This document shows positions 44,735 through 59,400 of a stretch of 64,000 nt of DNA, piece after piece. The DNA is taken from the NCBI GenBank assembly GCA_021234155.1, contig JAJEKV010000231.1, positions 374,001-438,000 of the forward strand. The letters are read 5' to 3'. This DNA is from Isoetes taiwanensis (taxonomy: Eukaryota; Streptophyta; Lycopodiopsida; Isoetales; Isoetaceae). Each line of letters opens with the position of its first letter. Within the stretch, counting starts at the first letter, position 1. The notes under the pieces were generated by a model. It was not told where the DNA came from and ran no database searches. It saw only the letters and a list, made by a program, of their open reading frames with translations. Made by a program: the position numbers and the translations under genes.

Positions 44735-47088
44735 GAGAGAGAGAAATTTTTTATATTCATCAGATTGGAAATATTATAACGAATAAAGATCTCTCGTGGA
44801 TCAAATAAAAATTAAGTACAAAGATCCCACATGGATCATATGCCATAACTGAAGCTCCCGTACTTATATGCCTCTCTCAACCTCTTCTTCTACCTAGCTT
44901 GTACTATAGGATCCAAATCAACATCTTCCAAACTATGGAGAGTACTACATGAGTCTACATATTTTCCAAAAGTTGCAGATATATCTTGAATGCTCAAAAT
45001 CCTCTTGCAAGAATAGAGATGATGAGAATAGAAACAAGAGTAACATGAGAAATCTGCCGCATTCCTCAAAGAAGCGGCCATTGCCCCTAGATTTTGATCA
45101 AAACTGCAAATTAGTCAGCCAGAATATGAAATCAAAGGAGACACTGAATTGTTGGAATGTGAAACAATCAGCCTAAAGCTAGCTAGACAACAGAAGCCCA
45201 ACCACCAGACTTCCCCTCAAAAGCTTGGTTTATGATATGAAGGCATCATCCTGTCCACAATATATCCCTTGCTCGGCAATCACATTTGATTCTATTTCTT
45301 TTAGTGAATCTGTAGAATGGATCAAACTACTCTGTTCTTTTCAAGAAAACAACTCTAGACCTTTTTGCTAGCAAGAAAGAGCAAAAAGAAGAGAAGGAAA
45401 TCAAACTGTTGTTTAAATAACCTAGAATAAGATAAGACTGCAAGAAACCAAATAACTAGAAGCCTCTTTCCTCAAGAGCTATACATGATTTTGCTCCACC
45501 TTATGGTCACATATATCCTTTCGGTGTGTTCTTATTAATTGAAAGAAACAGGCGGTCTCTGCAACTTTTCAGGTCAACTCAATCGCAAATATCTCGATTC
45601 CCATAAGAAAGAGCCCATAAGACCTATTCCACTGGCTGAAAATCAAGAAGATTGGGATTGCATAAAAATCAAAAATCATCGAGACCTTCCATGCTTGCAA
45701 GGCATAATGCATCTGATGCATTAGAATAAAAAGATCCGTGTTAGTGGATTACCTATAAGCCTTTGAGAAAACTGCCCTGAATATCTAGCATTATAACATG
45801 GTTTTTTTTTGTGATTTTGTATGCTTTTTGGCATGGTTTTCCTATGATTTCAGTGCTGTATTCATTGGGCCATACTAAATAGTATTTCTAGAGTGCGGCT
45901 TTTTTGGAGCGTTGATGTGGATTAGCTTTAACAATCTAACGGTTCTTATTTTGAGCTCCTCATTCATATGCATGAACTCAGAAAAGTTCCCTTCTCTCAA
46001 AAGCTCTTGTGGTGGTATTATCCGTCCTATTGATCCGTCTCCCTCTATCCTCATTCAACAGTTGTGGTATGCAAGTTTGTGCTCTTTTGTTTGCTAACAA
46101 TGTTTTCTGTTTAAATCTGATTTGAAATATAGCATGAGCATGGAATATAGCATCAGCATGGCTAACCAGCATTCACAAGAGAATCCGTTCTTCATTCTGT
46201 TTCACAGAGAATCTTTCATGGCAGAAATTGGAACAATGCATGATACGTTGTTATTGTATTTTTGCTCTTCATTCATCTTCTTAAAACATTCTAGACAAAG
46301 TGTTATGTTATTTGGTGTTGGTTTTCAGGATTCGAAACGTGCAGGGAAATTTCTAGCATGGTAAAGTGGAGATGGAGATAGATCTGGAAGTTTTACTATA
46401 TCTATCATTATAACATCCTCAACTTCCCCTCTGCTTAGCATTTGCGCCTTAGTTCGGAACTGGAGCCCAGAATATGCAGCCTGCCATAGCGAGAATCTGC
46501 ATGCCAGGCCCAATCCTTTTCTTGAATCCAAAACTTTTCCACTGTTGCACTCTTTAATCCGGGACTTCTGGACAGCAAAAACCTGCATGGCAGGGCCAAA
46601 CACCTAGCATTACATCCACTGTTGTAGTCTTCAAACCGAGACTCCTGCCAGAATCTGCCTGCCAGAACCGGGACCCTAACAAGATAAAGCTTGATGATAG
46701 TCGGCTTGCTTGCTCGATCCACCAGATTCGATGTGCTATAGGACCATGCTTACCTCCTGCAAACGCAACACCACAAGAAAATCCGGCCCTCAGAAACCAT
46801 GTCGAAAACCCCAACCCTGCCCTAACAAACTTGCTTATCTATTTTCCTAAAAACTTTGAAATGACGCCCTTCCTAACCATCCTTTATTCTTGAAAAATAA
46901 AAATGTAACCCTTCCTCTCAATATGTACGACCGCCCTCCTTTTAATATCTATATCTAGTGCTTAAAATCCATCATTATGCTTTAAGCTGACCATTGCTAA
47001 GTTAATATGCACAAGCTTGTGTTACTCTTATTATTCTTCTAACCTTGTGTTGTTTTTTTAATGGTAGATATTAGTTGCAGCTATTACA
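44735..47088. other. No gene recognised
   Basis: AT-rich sequence. Minus-strand frames at about 46325-46814 show two loosely similar Cys/Trp-containing blocks (TGCCAGAATCTGC-like words at about 46490 and 46645), suggesting a degenerate local duplication. No domain or splice structure I could support. Confidence 0.4.
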
Positions 47089-47253
47089 ATGAGACGAATG
47101 GCACGAAACAGACGAGGCCCAGGCTCAACATCACGAATGGGAGTTATGCAAGCAGAAGGCATCACGTACGAGATAAACCATCCTGCACAAGAAGATGTCG
47201 TCGAAGCTGAAGAGGTGCAAATCAACAAACGTGTTCTAAATAAAATGCTTTAA
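47089..47253 (+). CDS. Small open frame, 54 aa, beside fold-back element
   Basis: ATG at 47089, preceded by TTGCAG (about 47075) which could be a splice acceptor. It reads MRRMARNRRGPGSTSRMG, then an acidic stretch with EEVQINKRVLNKML and TAA at 47251. The composition (basic start, acidic middle, no stops) differs from the surrounding noise. It ends 16 bp before the fold-back element, so the element may have interrupted a longer frame. I do not recognise the protein. Confidence 0.35.
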   Translation: MRRMARNRRGPGSTSRMGVMQAEGITYEINHPAQEDVVEAEEVQINKRVLNKML

Positions 47254-47268
47254 TAGCGTATGTAATTA

Positions 47269-48073
47269 TATTACATTATGCTATAATATTATAGTTACTC
47301 AAGTTTCATATTACTATATTTCCTTTTTATTCTTAATGCTACATATTACATAACACATATTGCTACATGTTTTGCATGTGTTATATGTTCTTACGTCTGC
47401 TTGTTTTTTGTAGGGCCCGAAGGGCCCAAATTTTTTTTAGTATAACAACCAACAGGTAACTACCATTGACATTAATTAACACAACCATTGGGTCCAACAC
47501 ATTTAAATTAAAATACCCCTTAAACCCCTTTTGGTTTGGGTGCATATTCACAGGGGGGGTGACGTAGGGCAGTGAGAGCCCTCATAATTGTATTTTGCAC
47601 GTACGAAATCAACACCATATAGTATTCCGCTTGAAATCTTATAGTATTTTGTGAATCTTGTTATATAGTATAGCAAATTTTGTACTTGCATACCCCACAA
47701 ACGAGGAACTTTACGTACGGTGTAGATTAAGGAATAAGGGGTGAATATGCCTATCCAACAGCTCTCGTTGCCCGGAGTCACACCCCGTGTGTATATGCAC
47801 CCAAACTAAAGGGGGTTTTAAGGGGGATTTTAATTTAAATGTGTTGGACCCAATGGTTGTGTTAATTAATGTCAATGGTAGTTATGTGTTGGTTGTTATA
47901 CTAAAAAAAAGTTTGGGCCCTTCGGGCCCTAAAAAAAACAAGCAGACGTAAGAACATGTAAGACATGCAAAACATGTAGCAATATGTGTTATGTAATATG
48001 TAGCGTTAAGAATAAAAAGGAAATATAGTAATATGAAACTTGAGTAACTATAATATTATAGCATAATGTAATA
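47269..48073. mobile_element. Fold-back element, 805 bp with inverted arms of about 300 bp
   Basis: The left arm, from 47269 to about 47575, and the right arm, from about 47755 to 48073, are reverse complements with high similarity. Landmarks: TATTACATTATGC at both tips, GGGCCCGAAGGGCCC at 47413-47427 against its complement near 47917-47931, and AATTTAAATGTGTTGGACCC on the right against its complement on the left. The centre is about 180 bp. No transposase is present. No clear target duplication is seen at the tips. It could be a MITE of the fold-back/Mutator-like type. A transcript would form a very long hairpin. Confidence 0.88.
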
Positions 48074-49049
48074 AAAGAAGAAAAAGAAAAAGAAGAACCT
48101 GGAGCCTTCATTTGTGCAGATCCTCTAAAATGGCAGCAAGAATCTCCCACTATCCCTATGGATTTCGAAATCTTTCAAGGAGACCAAGAACAGTGCCGGA
48201 TTGAGAGAAGAGAAGGGCGATCTCCCTTCTCTCACGCCAACCACCGTTAACGTCTAAAATTTATACTCGAAACGCCCATTTTGCCTTAAAAGCATACCAT
48301 TGAATCTTCGCCAAAGTTTTCCAATGAGACCAAATTCATCTAGTGGAAATGTCGAGACCAAGAAGTTTGTAAGATTCTTTTCTCAACATTGGAGTGAAAA
48401 AAGAATAATTTTAGAAATGAAGTTAGAAATCAATAATAATGGAGTCACTCATCGAGTGATGCAATGTATCTTTGAGAGGAAACTTGGTCGATCTACTTAG
48501 TACATTATTAGAAACCTCTGGCCAAAGGCTTTCCATTCGTATCATTTTCACCTAGTTCAGAGAGCATGGTTGAGACATTTTTTAAGAGTCAAATGTCTCA
48601 GCATCGGACTGAGTAAAAGTGATCTTTTATTTTAAATTTTAAAAGTTAAACTTTAGGAGTGCATGCGCAACATCTATTTAAGTGAGATATTCTTCATTTA
48701 ACGACTTCATCAACGGAAGCACTTTAGCATCATTCCCATGTGACCTTTCATATCTTAGCCCAACCAAGTCCGATCATTTCACCATCAATCTAGTACCTAG
48801 AATAAATTCTGGGGTTTCTAGGGTTTTGAAGTAAGGTATAAGCTTATGCAATAACCACCAAAGATCATCGTCCATTCTCTCTCAGATGGGGGCGTTTGAA
48901 TAGAAATATTAGAGCCATATTTTTGAAGCTATCCTACGCTTGATATTGATCTGATGTGTAATACAAGAAACACATTGACACTTTGAAGACAAAATATAAG
49001 CTTGAATAAGGTAAGTTATGACTGACATGATATAGAATTCTTTGGGCAT
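48074..49049. other. No gene recognised
   Basis: An A/G-rich start (AAAAGAAGAAAAAGAAAAAG at about 48073) and then AT-rich sequence with short frames only. It could include the LTR of the gypsy remnant to its right. Confidence 0.4.
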
Positions 49050-50614
49050 AATGTAACGGTCCTAGGCAGTAAGAGGCCAACAATTGTACAACATTAGCAC
49101 ATAATGCATTTACCTGGTATATGGGATACATGCATGGCATGTATCCATGTAAGCAATGTGCCATCTTTGAGATTTTTATCATCCGCTATCACTAAGACAA
49201 AATGGCCCCCTGCTGTTTTGGAAGGACCCGTGTAAAGTCCAAAATGATAACTTTCCACTTAGCATATCAGACGCGTAGGAATTTCAACTCTCCTAAAATC
49301 CTCAGCTACTCTACTTTGATTTGAAAATGACATTGTCTGATGTAGTTTGCAATATCCTTTTTCATGCCCCACCCAAAATAGCTAATTTTTATCTTAAAGC
49401 AGGTCTTCGTAAAGCCTGTGTGGCCAGCAAATCTATTATGCATTTCATGAAGTATGAGTTTTCTAAATCCTGAAGATTCTTACATGAACAACTTGCTCTT
49501 GAATTGTAGGAGTTAATATTCCTTCTTATGGTTCTGGAAGGCCTCCATCTCCTTTTGATTCTTTCTTCTTAACAAAGGCTTGCCCAAGCTTCCTTAAACT
49601 TGTTGCTTGCTGCTAGAGATTCTTTGAGCTTCTCAAACTCACTTGTGAGCGTCCAGATGGTGTTGAAATGGACTCGAGTCACTAATGGGTAAGGACATGG
49701 GGCATTGGCAACCACATCGAGTTTTTTAGGTTCGTGTGTTATCTCACAGAATTCCATCCATTTCCTTTGCTTTAGGTAGAGTTGTGGTTGCCTAAACACG
49801 TTTAAGATTCTAATCAATGTTCTAGAACTAAAATTTCCTTCTAAGCATATAATGTTTCAATATCTTCAATGCCCTCATGCAAAAAGCTCCTGGTCGTGTG
49901 TTAGATAGCACTCCTCGCTGTTATTTGTCTTCTTTGAATCATAAGCCACTACCCTTCCCTCTTACATAAGGATTGTTCCAGTAGCTCTCTTGTTGGCATA
50001 GGTTGTGACTAGCTTGTCCTATCTGGGTCTAGCAAGTAAGGATTGGAGCTATCGTCAAAGAACTCCTTCAGCTCAAAGCATGCACTTTCTCATGCTAGTG
50101 CTTCTTCCAATTCATGACTTTTTTGTTCTTAGTGAGTTTCCAGCAGAGCAACCCATTTCGCAAAGTCTTTCATGAACTTTTTGTAGTATCCTACCAAATC
50201 AAGAAAGCTTATGACCTCACGTACATCTTTTGGTATCAACCAATCTACTATGGCCTCAATCTTAGCTAGGTCCATAGACATGCCCTTAGCCGATACTATA
50301 CGACCAAGGCACTTCGGGAGCTTTACGTAGAGTTAGTCTGTAGAACTCTTCTCAGCTGCATGACATGTTGTTCCAAATGCTCGTCCAAAATTTTGCTATA
50401 GACGAGGATATCATCAAAGAAAACTATCACATGTTCATCTAGGAATTCTCTGAACACATCATTCACAAGTCGCATGGAGGCTGGCACATCGGAAAGTTTA
50501 TATAATATAGTTGTGGACTTATAATGCCCGTGCCTTACTCAGAAGGTTGTTTTATGGATGACTTCGGTGATACCTATGAGATCAATCTTGAAGAAGAACT
50601 TGGCTCCTTGAAGC
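49050..50614 (-). pseudogene. Decayed Ty3/gypsy pol (RT to integrase)
   Basis: Reading leftward from 50614: FQGAKFFFKIDLIGI, a region like [26 protein letters not shown] (about 50400-50490) with the FFDD box, a DALS-type RNase H end near 49700 (with VTRVHFNTIW following), the KLKESLAASNKFKEAW stretch (49569-49640), and a degenerate integrase core around 49150-49260 (SKTAGGHFVLVI). Many stops. The frame is cut at 50614 by an LTR whose left boundary sits immediately after GAAGC. The missing N-terminal pol is not elsewhere in the window. Confidence 0.8.
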
Positions 50615-52095
50615 TGTGACGTTCCACATATTTATATGCCTTTTGGGTATAAATACATGACATGTCACTATGAATAATTAATGGTGCATTAATTATTCAT
50701 AAGCTAAGGGTAGATATAGTAATCATTAATTGTTAAGGTGGAAACCTAAATCTAAACCCTAATTCGAATTTAAAGCTTAACTTAATATTAAAAGGAGTTA
50801 AAATATTAAATTGGTTAATAATAACCAATCCAGAATTGCCACCTGGCCCAAATCGATTGGGCAAGGCAGGCTTATTAATTTGGGGCACCCAAATTGGGGT
50901 TTTGCCCCAATTCGAATTGGGGGAGATTGGTGGAGGAGGAGCTGCTGTTCAACCTTGGTTCCAGCCAGAAGGATGGAGAACCAGAGAGATCGCTATGATA
51001 CTAGTTAGTCTTAGCATAGCTTGTATTCTTCTGACCCTTGTTTGGGTAGATGGATGATTAAATTCTATTCTATGATCTATTTATGATGATGATGATGGAT
51101 GTTTGTATCTGATTCTGTTTTCTCTTTTTGTTCCTTCTGCGTTCTATTGGATTAAGGGGGGGTAGAGACTTAAAGGTTATCTAGATTTAGTGATGCTCCT
51201 AGTTAGAACCCCTTGAATCCCATTAATTGCGGCCTGTGCACAAGAGCCCACTGGTGTGGATGATATGTTGTGATTCAGCACCAGATAACGAGCATGATGG
51301 TGGAACAAAGGTGGAATCCTGCCTAGTTTGACTATAGGATTCCTATAGTGTGCTGGGCTTGTAGTTGATCCTTGCATTGGGGCCGGGTATGGGTTTGACA
51401 CCTCCTGAGTCACAAGATACGTGCCTAAAGGGACGTCTTGGGCTCGATGGGCGCGCCAATGTGGCCTATGGATTTTGGGAGGTTAAAGTCGGGTACAAAT
51501 GCATGTTCACCAAGGGTGGCACGATCCTCTAGCCACCCATGGAACCATCATATTCTGGGAGGGGATTCATTTCCTCCCTGCCTCATCGGACCAGGGAGAT
51601 ATAACCCGAAGTAGTCTCATATGGTAAATCGATGAGATTGCGTCTCCAGACGGCTATAACCATTCATAGCATGGTTTAGCCTATCTGCAAAGTGTGCACA
51701 GGAGGGGCGGATGGAGTGGACTACCCTAGCCATTGTTCTATGCCAGCCAACGCTATGTTATACTTCTATCTGCTGTTATTCGGGGGCCTTGACTGTCATC
51801 GACCCCCATGAGTCTAAGCCCGGGGTAGAGCGCTTATTTATGGTGCATTTCCTTTGTTATATTGGTATTATGTTGTTAGTTTTATTGATGATGATGGGCC
51901 ACCCTTCATGGTGGCATATGGATTCCCATAGAAGACATGGGACGAATGACACCTCCGTGTCCTTCACCCGGACACTTGGCCGTCACAAGTGGTCCGAGTC
52001 AGACGGAGGGCCTTTCCGTGGTGATGGAGTCTCCATGGGATGGGAATTTCCCGTATTTATAGGATGAGAGCATGTATAGATTCGGGGAGCATCAA
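50615..52095 (+). repeat. Third copy of the TGTGACG long LTR, with PBS at 52097
   Basis: It starts TGTGACGTTCCACAT and ends near GAGCATCAA. It is followed by TGGTATCAGAG (52097-52107) and a leader homologous to 35599-36200. It is more diverged from the 34057 copy than that copy's own 3' LTR is. There is no matching 3' LTR in the window, and the leader fades out at about 52620, so the element is truncated. Confidence 0.82.
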
Positions 52096-52107
52096 ATGGT
52101 ATCAGAG

Positions 52108-53271
<1,164 letters not shown>

Positions 53272-53324
53272 TGTAACAATTGTGTATAATGTGTCAATCT
53301 AATCTCTCCGGACCAGCAGAATGA

Positions 53325-53386
53325 GGGTGCTACAAAAAAAGACAGAGCTCAAAGGGGTGCTACAAAAAAAGACAGAGCTCAAAGGG
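53325..53386. repeat. 30-bp tandem duplication
   Basis: A unit beginning GGGTGCTACAAAAAAAGACA occurs at 53325 and 53355, identical in both copies. Confidence 0.9.
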
Positions 53387-53540
53387 GCAAATATTTGGAT
53401 GAAGATCTCACCAAAGAGCAATATGAAGCGTATAAAGTAGAAATTCAGAAATTCAAGGTAGCAAAGCAGAATAACCAGAAGGCTTTCTGGAGGAATGGGA
53501 AGGTGCAAATTCTCAGCATAGGGAATAGAGGCCATTAGGA

Positions 53541-53912
53541 TTATGGCATGGAACATAAGCCAGTTGAGCGCGGAAAAGGTGCACTCAATGGATTATGTTC
53601 TAGCATCAGTAGACTGTCTTTTTTCTAGAGACATGGGAACATGAGGAATTTGGTTTGCTAGACATTCCAAGGTTTCTGTTTGTTACACTCAGTATGGAAT
53701 AAGAAGGGGTGGAGGAGAAGAGGATATGGAGGGGTTGCCTGTTATATCCGAAGGGAATTAAAACATACGGTGAGCATAGTTAAGGACTCAAAACAATATA
53801 TATGGGTGGAGCTGGGGGGAAAGAACCATAAGATGTTCATTGCAGGGTGCTATTTCCCGCCTTTAAAACAACAAACTTATAGTATGTACAACTTGGACAT
53901 GGAGGATCCTTT
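53541..53912 (+). pseudogene. Endonuclease/exonuclease/phosphatase-type retroelement fragment
   Basis: The plus strand reads IMAWNISQLSAEKVHS, then (shifted) LETWEHEEFGLLDI, then an open part from 53680: NKKGWRRRGYGGVACYIRRE, VSIVKDSKQYIWVELGG and MFIAGCYFPP. The order (an N-terminal WN motif, an ETW motif where QE-T is usual, GGVA and then a CYxPP motif) is that of non-LTR retroelement APE endonucleases. It is cut at 53912 by the LTR of the adjacent chromovirus. The family is distinct from LINE A and LINE B. Confidence 0.7.
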
Positions 53913-55588
53913 TGTGACGTCCCCTACTCATTATCTGATTGCACCCCCACCGTGATACAAACGGGGAGTTCTCCCCATACCAGCGCCATGCCGATGAATC
54001 TGGGGCCCTCCACATGATACTGCAACCGAGACGGGTTCCAGTGGGAAGAGTGAAGGGGTCATTTACCCCGTCTCCCTCAGGGCCTACCTAGCTGTGGAAG
54101 CGTAAACATACATGTCAGTATACAAAGCATCACATACCCACCCCTAGGGTGGTACATCACATCTGCATAGACAATGATCAGCACAATGCATATAGGAAAT
54201 CCTACCCCAGGCTCGCATTAATGTGGATGGATGGGTGACAAGCTTGGGTCTCGAGTTCATCATGAGGGAGAATTCATGGCAATGGATTTGGCTAGCATAA
54301 GAACATGGCACCGGGTAGTCCACTCCATCCGCCCCTCACCGTGCACACTTTGCGAGTAGGTTGAAAAGTGTTGGGACTTGATAGAGCCCACGGAGGCATA
54401 GCCGAAAAGGGCTATTCCTGGGTTACATCTCCCCAGGTCCGATGGGGCAGGCGGGGATCACTCCCTCCAGAGATCTACATCGACTCAAGGAGACTAGAGA
54501 GCCTTTGCTCTTATTGACTTGAACCCAATGGAAAGTGAACCCCACTTCACGGGTGTCGAGCCCATGCCCCCGCCCACACTCGGTGGCAAGCCATTAGGCC
54601 TAGTCACAATGATCCCCGGTAGACTTTACGCATGGGAGGGATCGTTCAAGAGTCGGGACACGAACCTCCTTATGAGCGATCCTAGCCCCTTCACCCACAA
54701 CCCCGGTGTGGCTCTTGTACACATGCGAATCTATATGGTGCTAGAGAGGCTAATCTAGGAGCATCTACTACCAAGCTTTAGGTCTCTACCCCCCTTCCCA
54801 ATACAAGGAGTTCATAGAGATACATCATCCCCTACATCATAAGAGAACTAAAGAACAAGATCTAATCTATATCATAGAGTTAGGTTCTTTAGTTAGAGTC
54901 TGGTATCTAAAGATCTAGAAGGTTGCTATGGGCAATTAAATAGGCTAAACCTACTAATTTTATGACTAAAAGAGGGTTTAAGCTATTAAATTGCCTAAAT
55001 ACCTGATCCTTGAGGGGCTCCTCCTGACCTGAGCTCGACCATCCTGCTGAAACACTGGAATCTATGGAAACTAAGGGTACAGATCACTTTCAGGAGTGCG
55101 GGAGGCGGTTTTGGCTCTTGAGGCAGCCAAAACAGAGTTCTAAAGCCCTAGAAACGAAAATGGGCAAGTTAGGGTTTCCCCTCCTAAATAGACATGGGGG
55201 TTGGTTAGGGTTTCCAATTATCCCCTTTTGGCATGTGGGATAATTGGGAATGGGCCCACTTGCCATTAATGGCTAGGTGGCAAAATGTGCCCACATGGGA
55301 ATGTGTGCACATTAATGAAGGTGCACATTGGGGATTGTGCACATTAATTGCACCTATGGGTATGGCCCACTTGGCATAAGGTGTCCATATGGAAATGTGT
55401 GCCCACATTAATGTGTACATTGGTAAATGTGCACATTAATGCCAATGCACATTTCTAGCAAGTTGCCCCCTAGGGCTACCCACTTGGCTAAATGTTCACA
55501 GGCGTCGGTCGGGTAGCGTGGTAATGCGGCGTGGTCGGCAAGACAAGTATCGTCCCGGGGCGATTATCTTTGTCTTTGGAACGTCACA
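53913..55588 (-). repeat. 3' LTR of chromovirus (1676 bp)
   Basis: It begins on the minus strand with TGTGACGTTCC at 55588, directly after the purine-rich CAAGGGGAGAA (polypurine tract, 55589-55599), and ends GGGGACGTCACA at 53913. The right half holds many copies of GTGCACATT or a variant (about 55266-55460). A 45-bp stretch near 54325-54365 is similar, in opposite orientation, to part of the LTR at 34057, so the two LTR families may be distantly related. Confidence 0.82.
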
Positions 55589-56437
55589 TTCTCCCCTTGA
55601 AATGATCTTTGTCCGCGACATCGTGGGTCTCCCACCTTGGGAACTTCCTAACCTGCAATCACCCTGATACATACAATATACTACTATCACATTTACACAA
55701 TTATTAACATTACCTTAAGGTAGTATTTTTAGAACATTATTACGTGATTATATTATGAAACAACTTATCAATTCACAACATCATTAAAACAGGTTATTCA
55801 ATAATTCACTTATCATGGCGATTAAGTTTATCAAAATTAAAATTAACGTCCGAGGTACTCCTCATTCCTTGCAACACATTCCAACAAAAATTGTGTTGCA
55901 AGTCTTCGTAGCTCGACCTCCTTGCCCTCCGGAGCGCTCTATTGGCCTGCAGGTCGACACTACGTTAGTACCATTTTAATTATTAATAATATTTTTGGTT
56001 ATATGGTGACCACCCCACCTATCTACATGGATGCATGGCTAATCTCCCGGCGTAGGAAGAGGGTGAATCTTCCGTAATGGCCGAGGAGACAGCGCCTAAA
56101 TGCCTATATGCCTCTCATGTCTACACCCTAGTTGCCCAGCGTGGAGGATAGGTCCTTCCCGTATGGGGGCGTGAAGGCCAGATTCCTCCTATCAAAGCAT
56201 GTATGGGGCTAGAGGTGCTTTTCCTATGAATGCATCCTTCCATGACCTCCTTTCTCTCGAGGTCGTCTACTTCCGTGGGACAGAAGTAGACTTTCTAATC
56301 TACCTTCCACTCTTCCAAGCGGAAACGCGGTCATGCCTACATCGACATTACACCACGCCCTAGAGATCACCGTAGCGGTCTCATCATCGGTTTACAACGC
56401 ATGCAAACCATACCTAGCATAGGTTGCATGCCTATGT

Positions 56438-59400
56438 CTACACAATCAACATGCCTGAGCCGATTTCTTCGGTGATGACCTTGCCGTCCCATTGCTCCAT
56501 GAACTGTGGATACTTCTTTACTAGGTCTTTCTCGAGTACCCACGTGGCGTCTTCCACTGGCAAGTGTTTCCACTTGACCAAATACTGAAGAAACTCTGAT
56601 CTCCTTGTTTTCTTGAAAGCTTTATCAAGGATCAATTCTGGAACTATTTCCAGCTCCTCCTCCGTCATTTCCAACAACGTTGGAGTGTCCAAGACTTCGT
56701 CTGGATTTGGAGTGTGCTTCTTCAATAGACTCACGTGGAAGACCTTATGAATCTTTAGGTGCGGCGGCAATTCTAGCTTGTAGGATTGGCTACCTACTCT
56801 CTGGACTATTTTGAAAGGTCCCGCCCACCTTGGAGCAAGCTTCTTACAATTCCCGATCCTGAGCCACACATTGTCGCCAACTTCGAACTCTCTGACTGTT
56901 CGATGCTTGTCGGCGATGCTCTTCTGCCGACTCCTTGCTGCTAGGAGATACCCTTGCACTTCTTCCACGAGCTGCTTCATATCGGCCAACATCTGCTGGG
57001 AGACTTCTACTTTTGACACAGGATTGTGCCAAGTGTCTGGAGTTAGGCATTGATAGCCGTAATTGATCATAAACGGCGACATTTGGGATGATTCCTGCTT
57101 GGTGCTATTGTATGCAAACTCCACCAAGTGAATAAATTCTTCCCACATACCTTGCTTATTCGGACATAGTTTAAGTAGCATGTCCTCCAAAATTCTGTTG
57201 GTCCTCTCCGTTTGGCCATCCGTGCCCGAGGATGATATGCCGTGCTCATGGATAATTTCGCCGTCAATGGTCTTAAAGAGGTCTTGCCAAAAGGCCATGA
57301 ACCGGATCCCAATAGGAGATAATCTCCCTTGGCATACCATGAAGTCGAAGATCTCTTTGGTGAAGAGCTTTCTTTGTATCCATAGCTGTATCGTGGTCCC
57401 GCAAGGCACAAAATGTGCCATCTTCGACAACTTGTCGACTACTACCATCAAAGCATCCTTCCCTCTTCATTGTCCTTGGAAGCCCGTGATGAAATCCATG
57501 CCGATGACCTCCCACTTAGCGTTTGGCACCGCTAAGGGCTCCAAAGCTCCCGGAATTGAAGGCATTACGCCTTTTTTTCGACAAAGCGACATTCCTTGAT
57601 GTAGCGAAGCTACACGCTTCTTCATTCTTGGCCAATAATAGGCTGCTTGCTGCGTACTTTGAAATATGTTTTCATAAATCGCATGGCCAGACTATTGGGT
57701 CATTTGTGTGTGTCATGGAGGATCAACTTCCTTACTCCTGAAGATTCTGGCACACACAACTTGTTCTTATGATATAATAGGTTACCTTCCTTCTTAAAAT
57801 GTTTGAAGGCTTCCCGCTCCTTATCTGTTCTTGCTTCTCTGCATAAGCTTGCCCATACTTCCTTGAAGTCGACATCTGTTGGCAAGGATTCTTCGATCTT
57901 CTTCCCGAAGTCGCTGGAAAGCGTCGAAATTGCATTGCAATGCACTCACGGTTGTCGGGGATGCCTTGAAAGCGCATCCGCTACCACATTGAGCTTCCCT
58001 GGCTTGTAGACTATATCAAAGTCATACTCTTCAAGGAACTCCATCCATCTTCTCTGCCTCAGGTTGAGGTGTGGTTGCGTAAATACATACTGGAGGCTCT
58101 GATGATCTGTATCCAATTGGAACTTTCTCCCCAAAAGGTAATGCCTCCAAATTCTTAATGCGGCGACGGCCATGGCGGCTCGATCATGCGTGGGGTGGCA
58201 GCGTTCGGCGTCGTTCATCTTCACGGAATAAATGCGCTACTACGCTCTTCTTGCATGAGCCTTTGCTTTTTTTGTAGCTATCTTACTTGCATCTGTTGCC
58301 ACAAGCTTATCTTTCTCTGGATCTGGCAGAGTTAAGACGGGGGCGGTCGTTAAAGCTTCCTTCAACAATTCAAACCCCTTTTGGGCTTTCTTGTGCCAAT
58401 GATCTACCCAGTCTTTCACTTTCTCCGCCCTCGTCAAGTGCATTGGCGGGGCGCTATCTTAACAAAGTTCCTCCCACGAACTTCTGTAGTACCACTGCTA
58501 AGCGAGGAAACTTCGACCTCATGCACATTCTTGGTGCGACCAGCTGAATAGCGGCTTCAATTTTGGAAGGATCGTGAAATTCCTTACCGCGGAGGATCAC
58601 ATGACCAAGATATTCCACCTTTTCCGTTCGCGAAGTGGCGCCGACAACTTAGCGCATAACTGGCGGTGCCTCTTCAACTTTTCTAGCACCCTCCTTAAGT
58701 GTTGTGCGTGCTCCTCAAGGGATCTGCTATACACCAAAATGTCATCAAAGAACACAATCACAAAGGTGTCTAAAAACTCCTCGAAGATATCGTTCATGAG
58801 CCTCATGAGCGTTGCTGGAGCGTTCGATGGCGAAAGGCATTCAAGTGAACTCATAATGTCCATACCGCGTCTGGCGGTTTTATGAATATCTTCTTCCTTT
58901 ATCCGGATCTGATGATATCGACCTTAAGTCGATTTTTGAGAAGACCTTTGCTCCTTGAAGCTGATCCATCAAGTCATCAGGCACGGGAAGCGCATACTTG
59001 TTTTGATGGTGTGCTTGTTCAGCGCCTATAGTCTATGCACATCCTCAACCGCCATCCTTCTTCTTGACAAAAGAATGGGTGCTCCAAATGGCGAGGCGCT
59101 AGGTCTAATAAAGCCTAGGTCGAGCAACTCCCGAATTGCTTCTTTAGCTCCGTCAATTCTGCGTCGTCATTACGTATGGAGCCTTACTTGTAAACCGTTC
59201 CGGTTCGAAAGTGCTATCTCACTTTCGACTCCCGTAGGAGGAGATGCTCGATCTCATCGGGGAAAGAGATCATGGAATTCGCGTGATCAAGTTAGCTATC
59301 CGCCCGGCAACTTCTATGAGCACCTTGTCTTCTTTGCTTTCTTAGGACTCAAACTCTTGATCTCAAGCCCGAAGATGTAAGCTACTTGCTCGCTCTTGAT

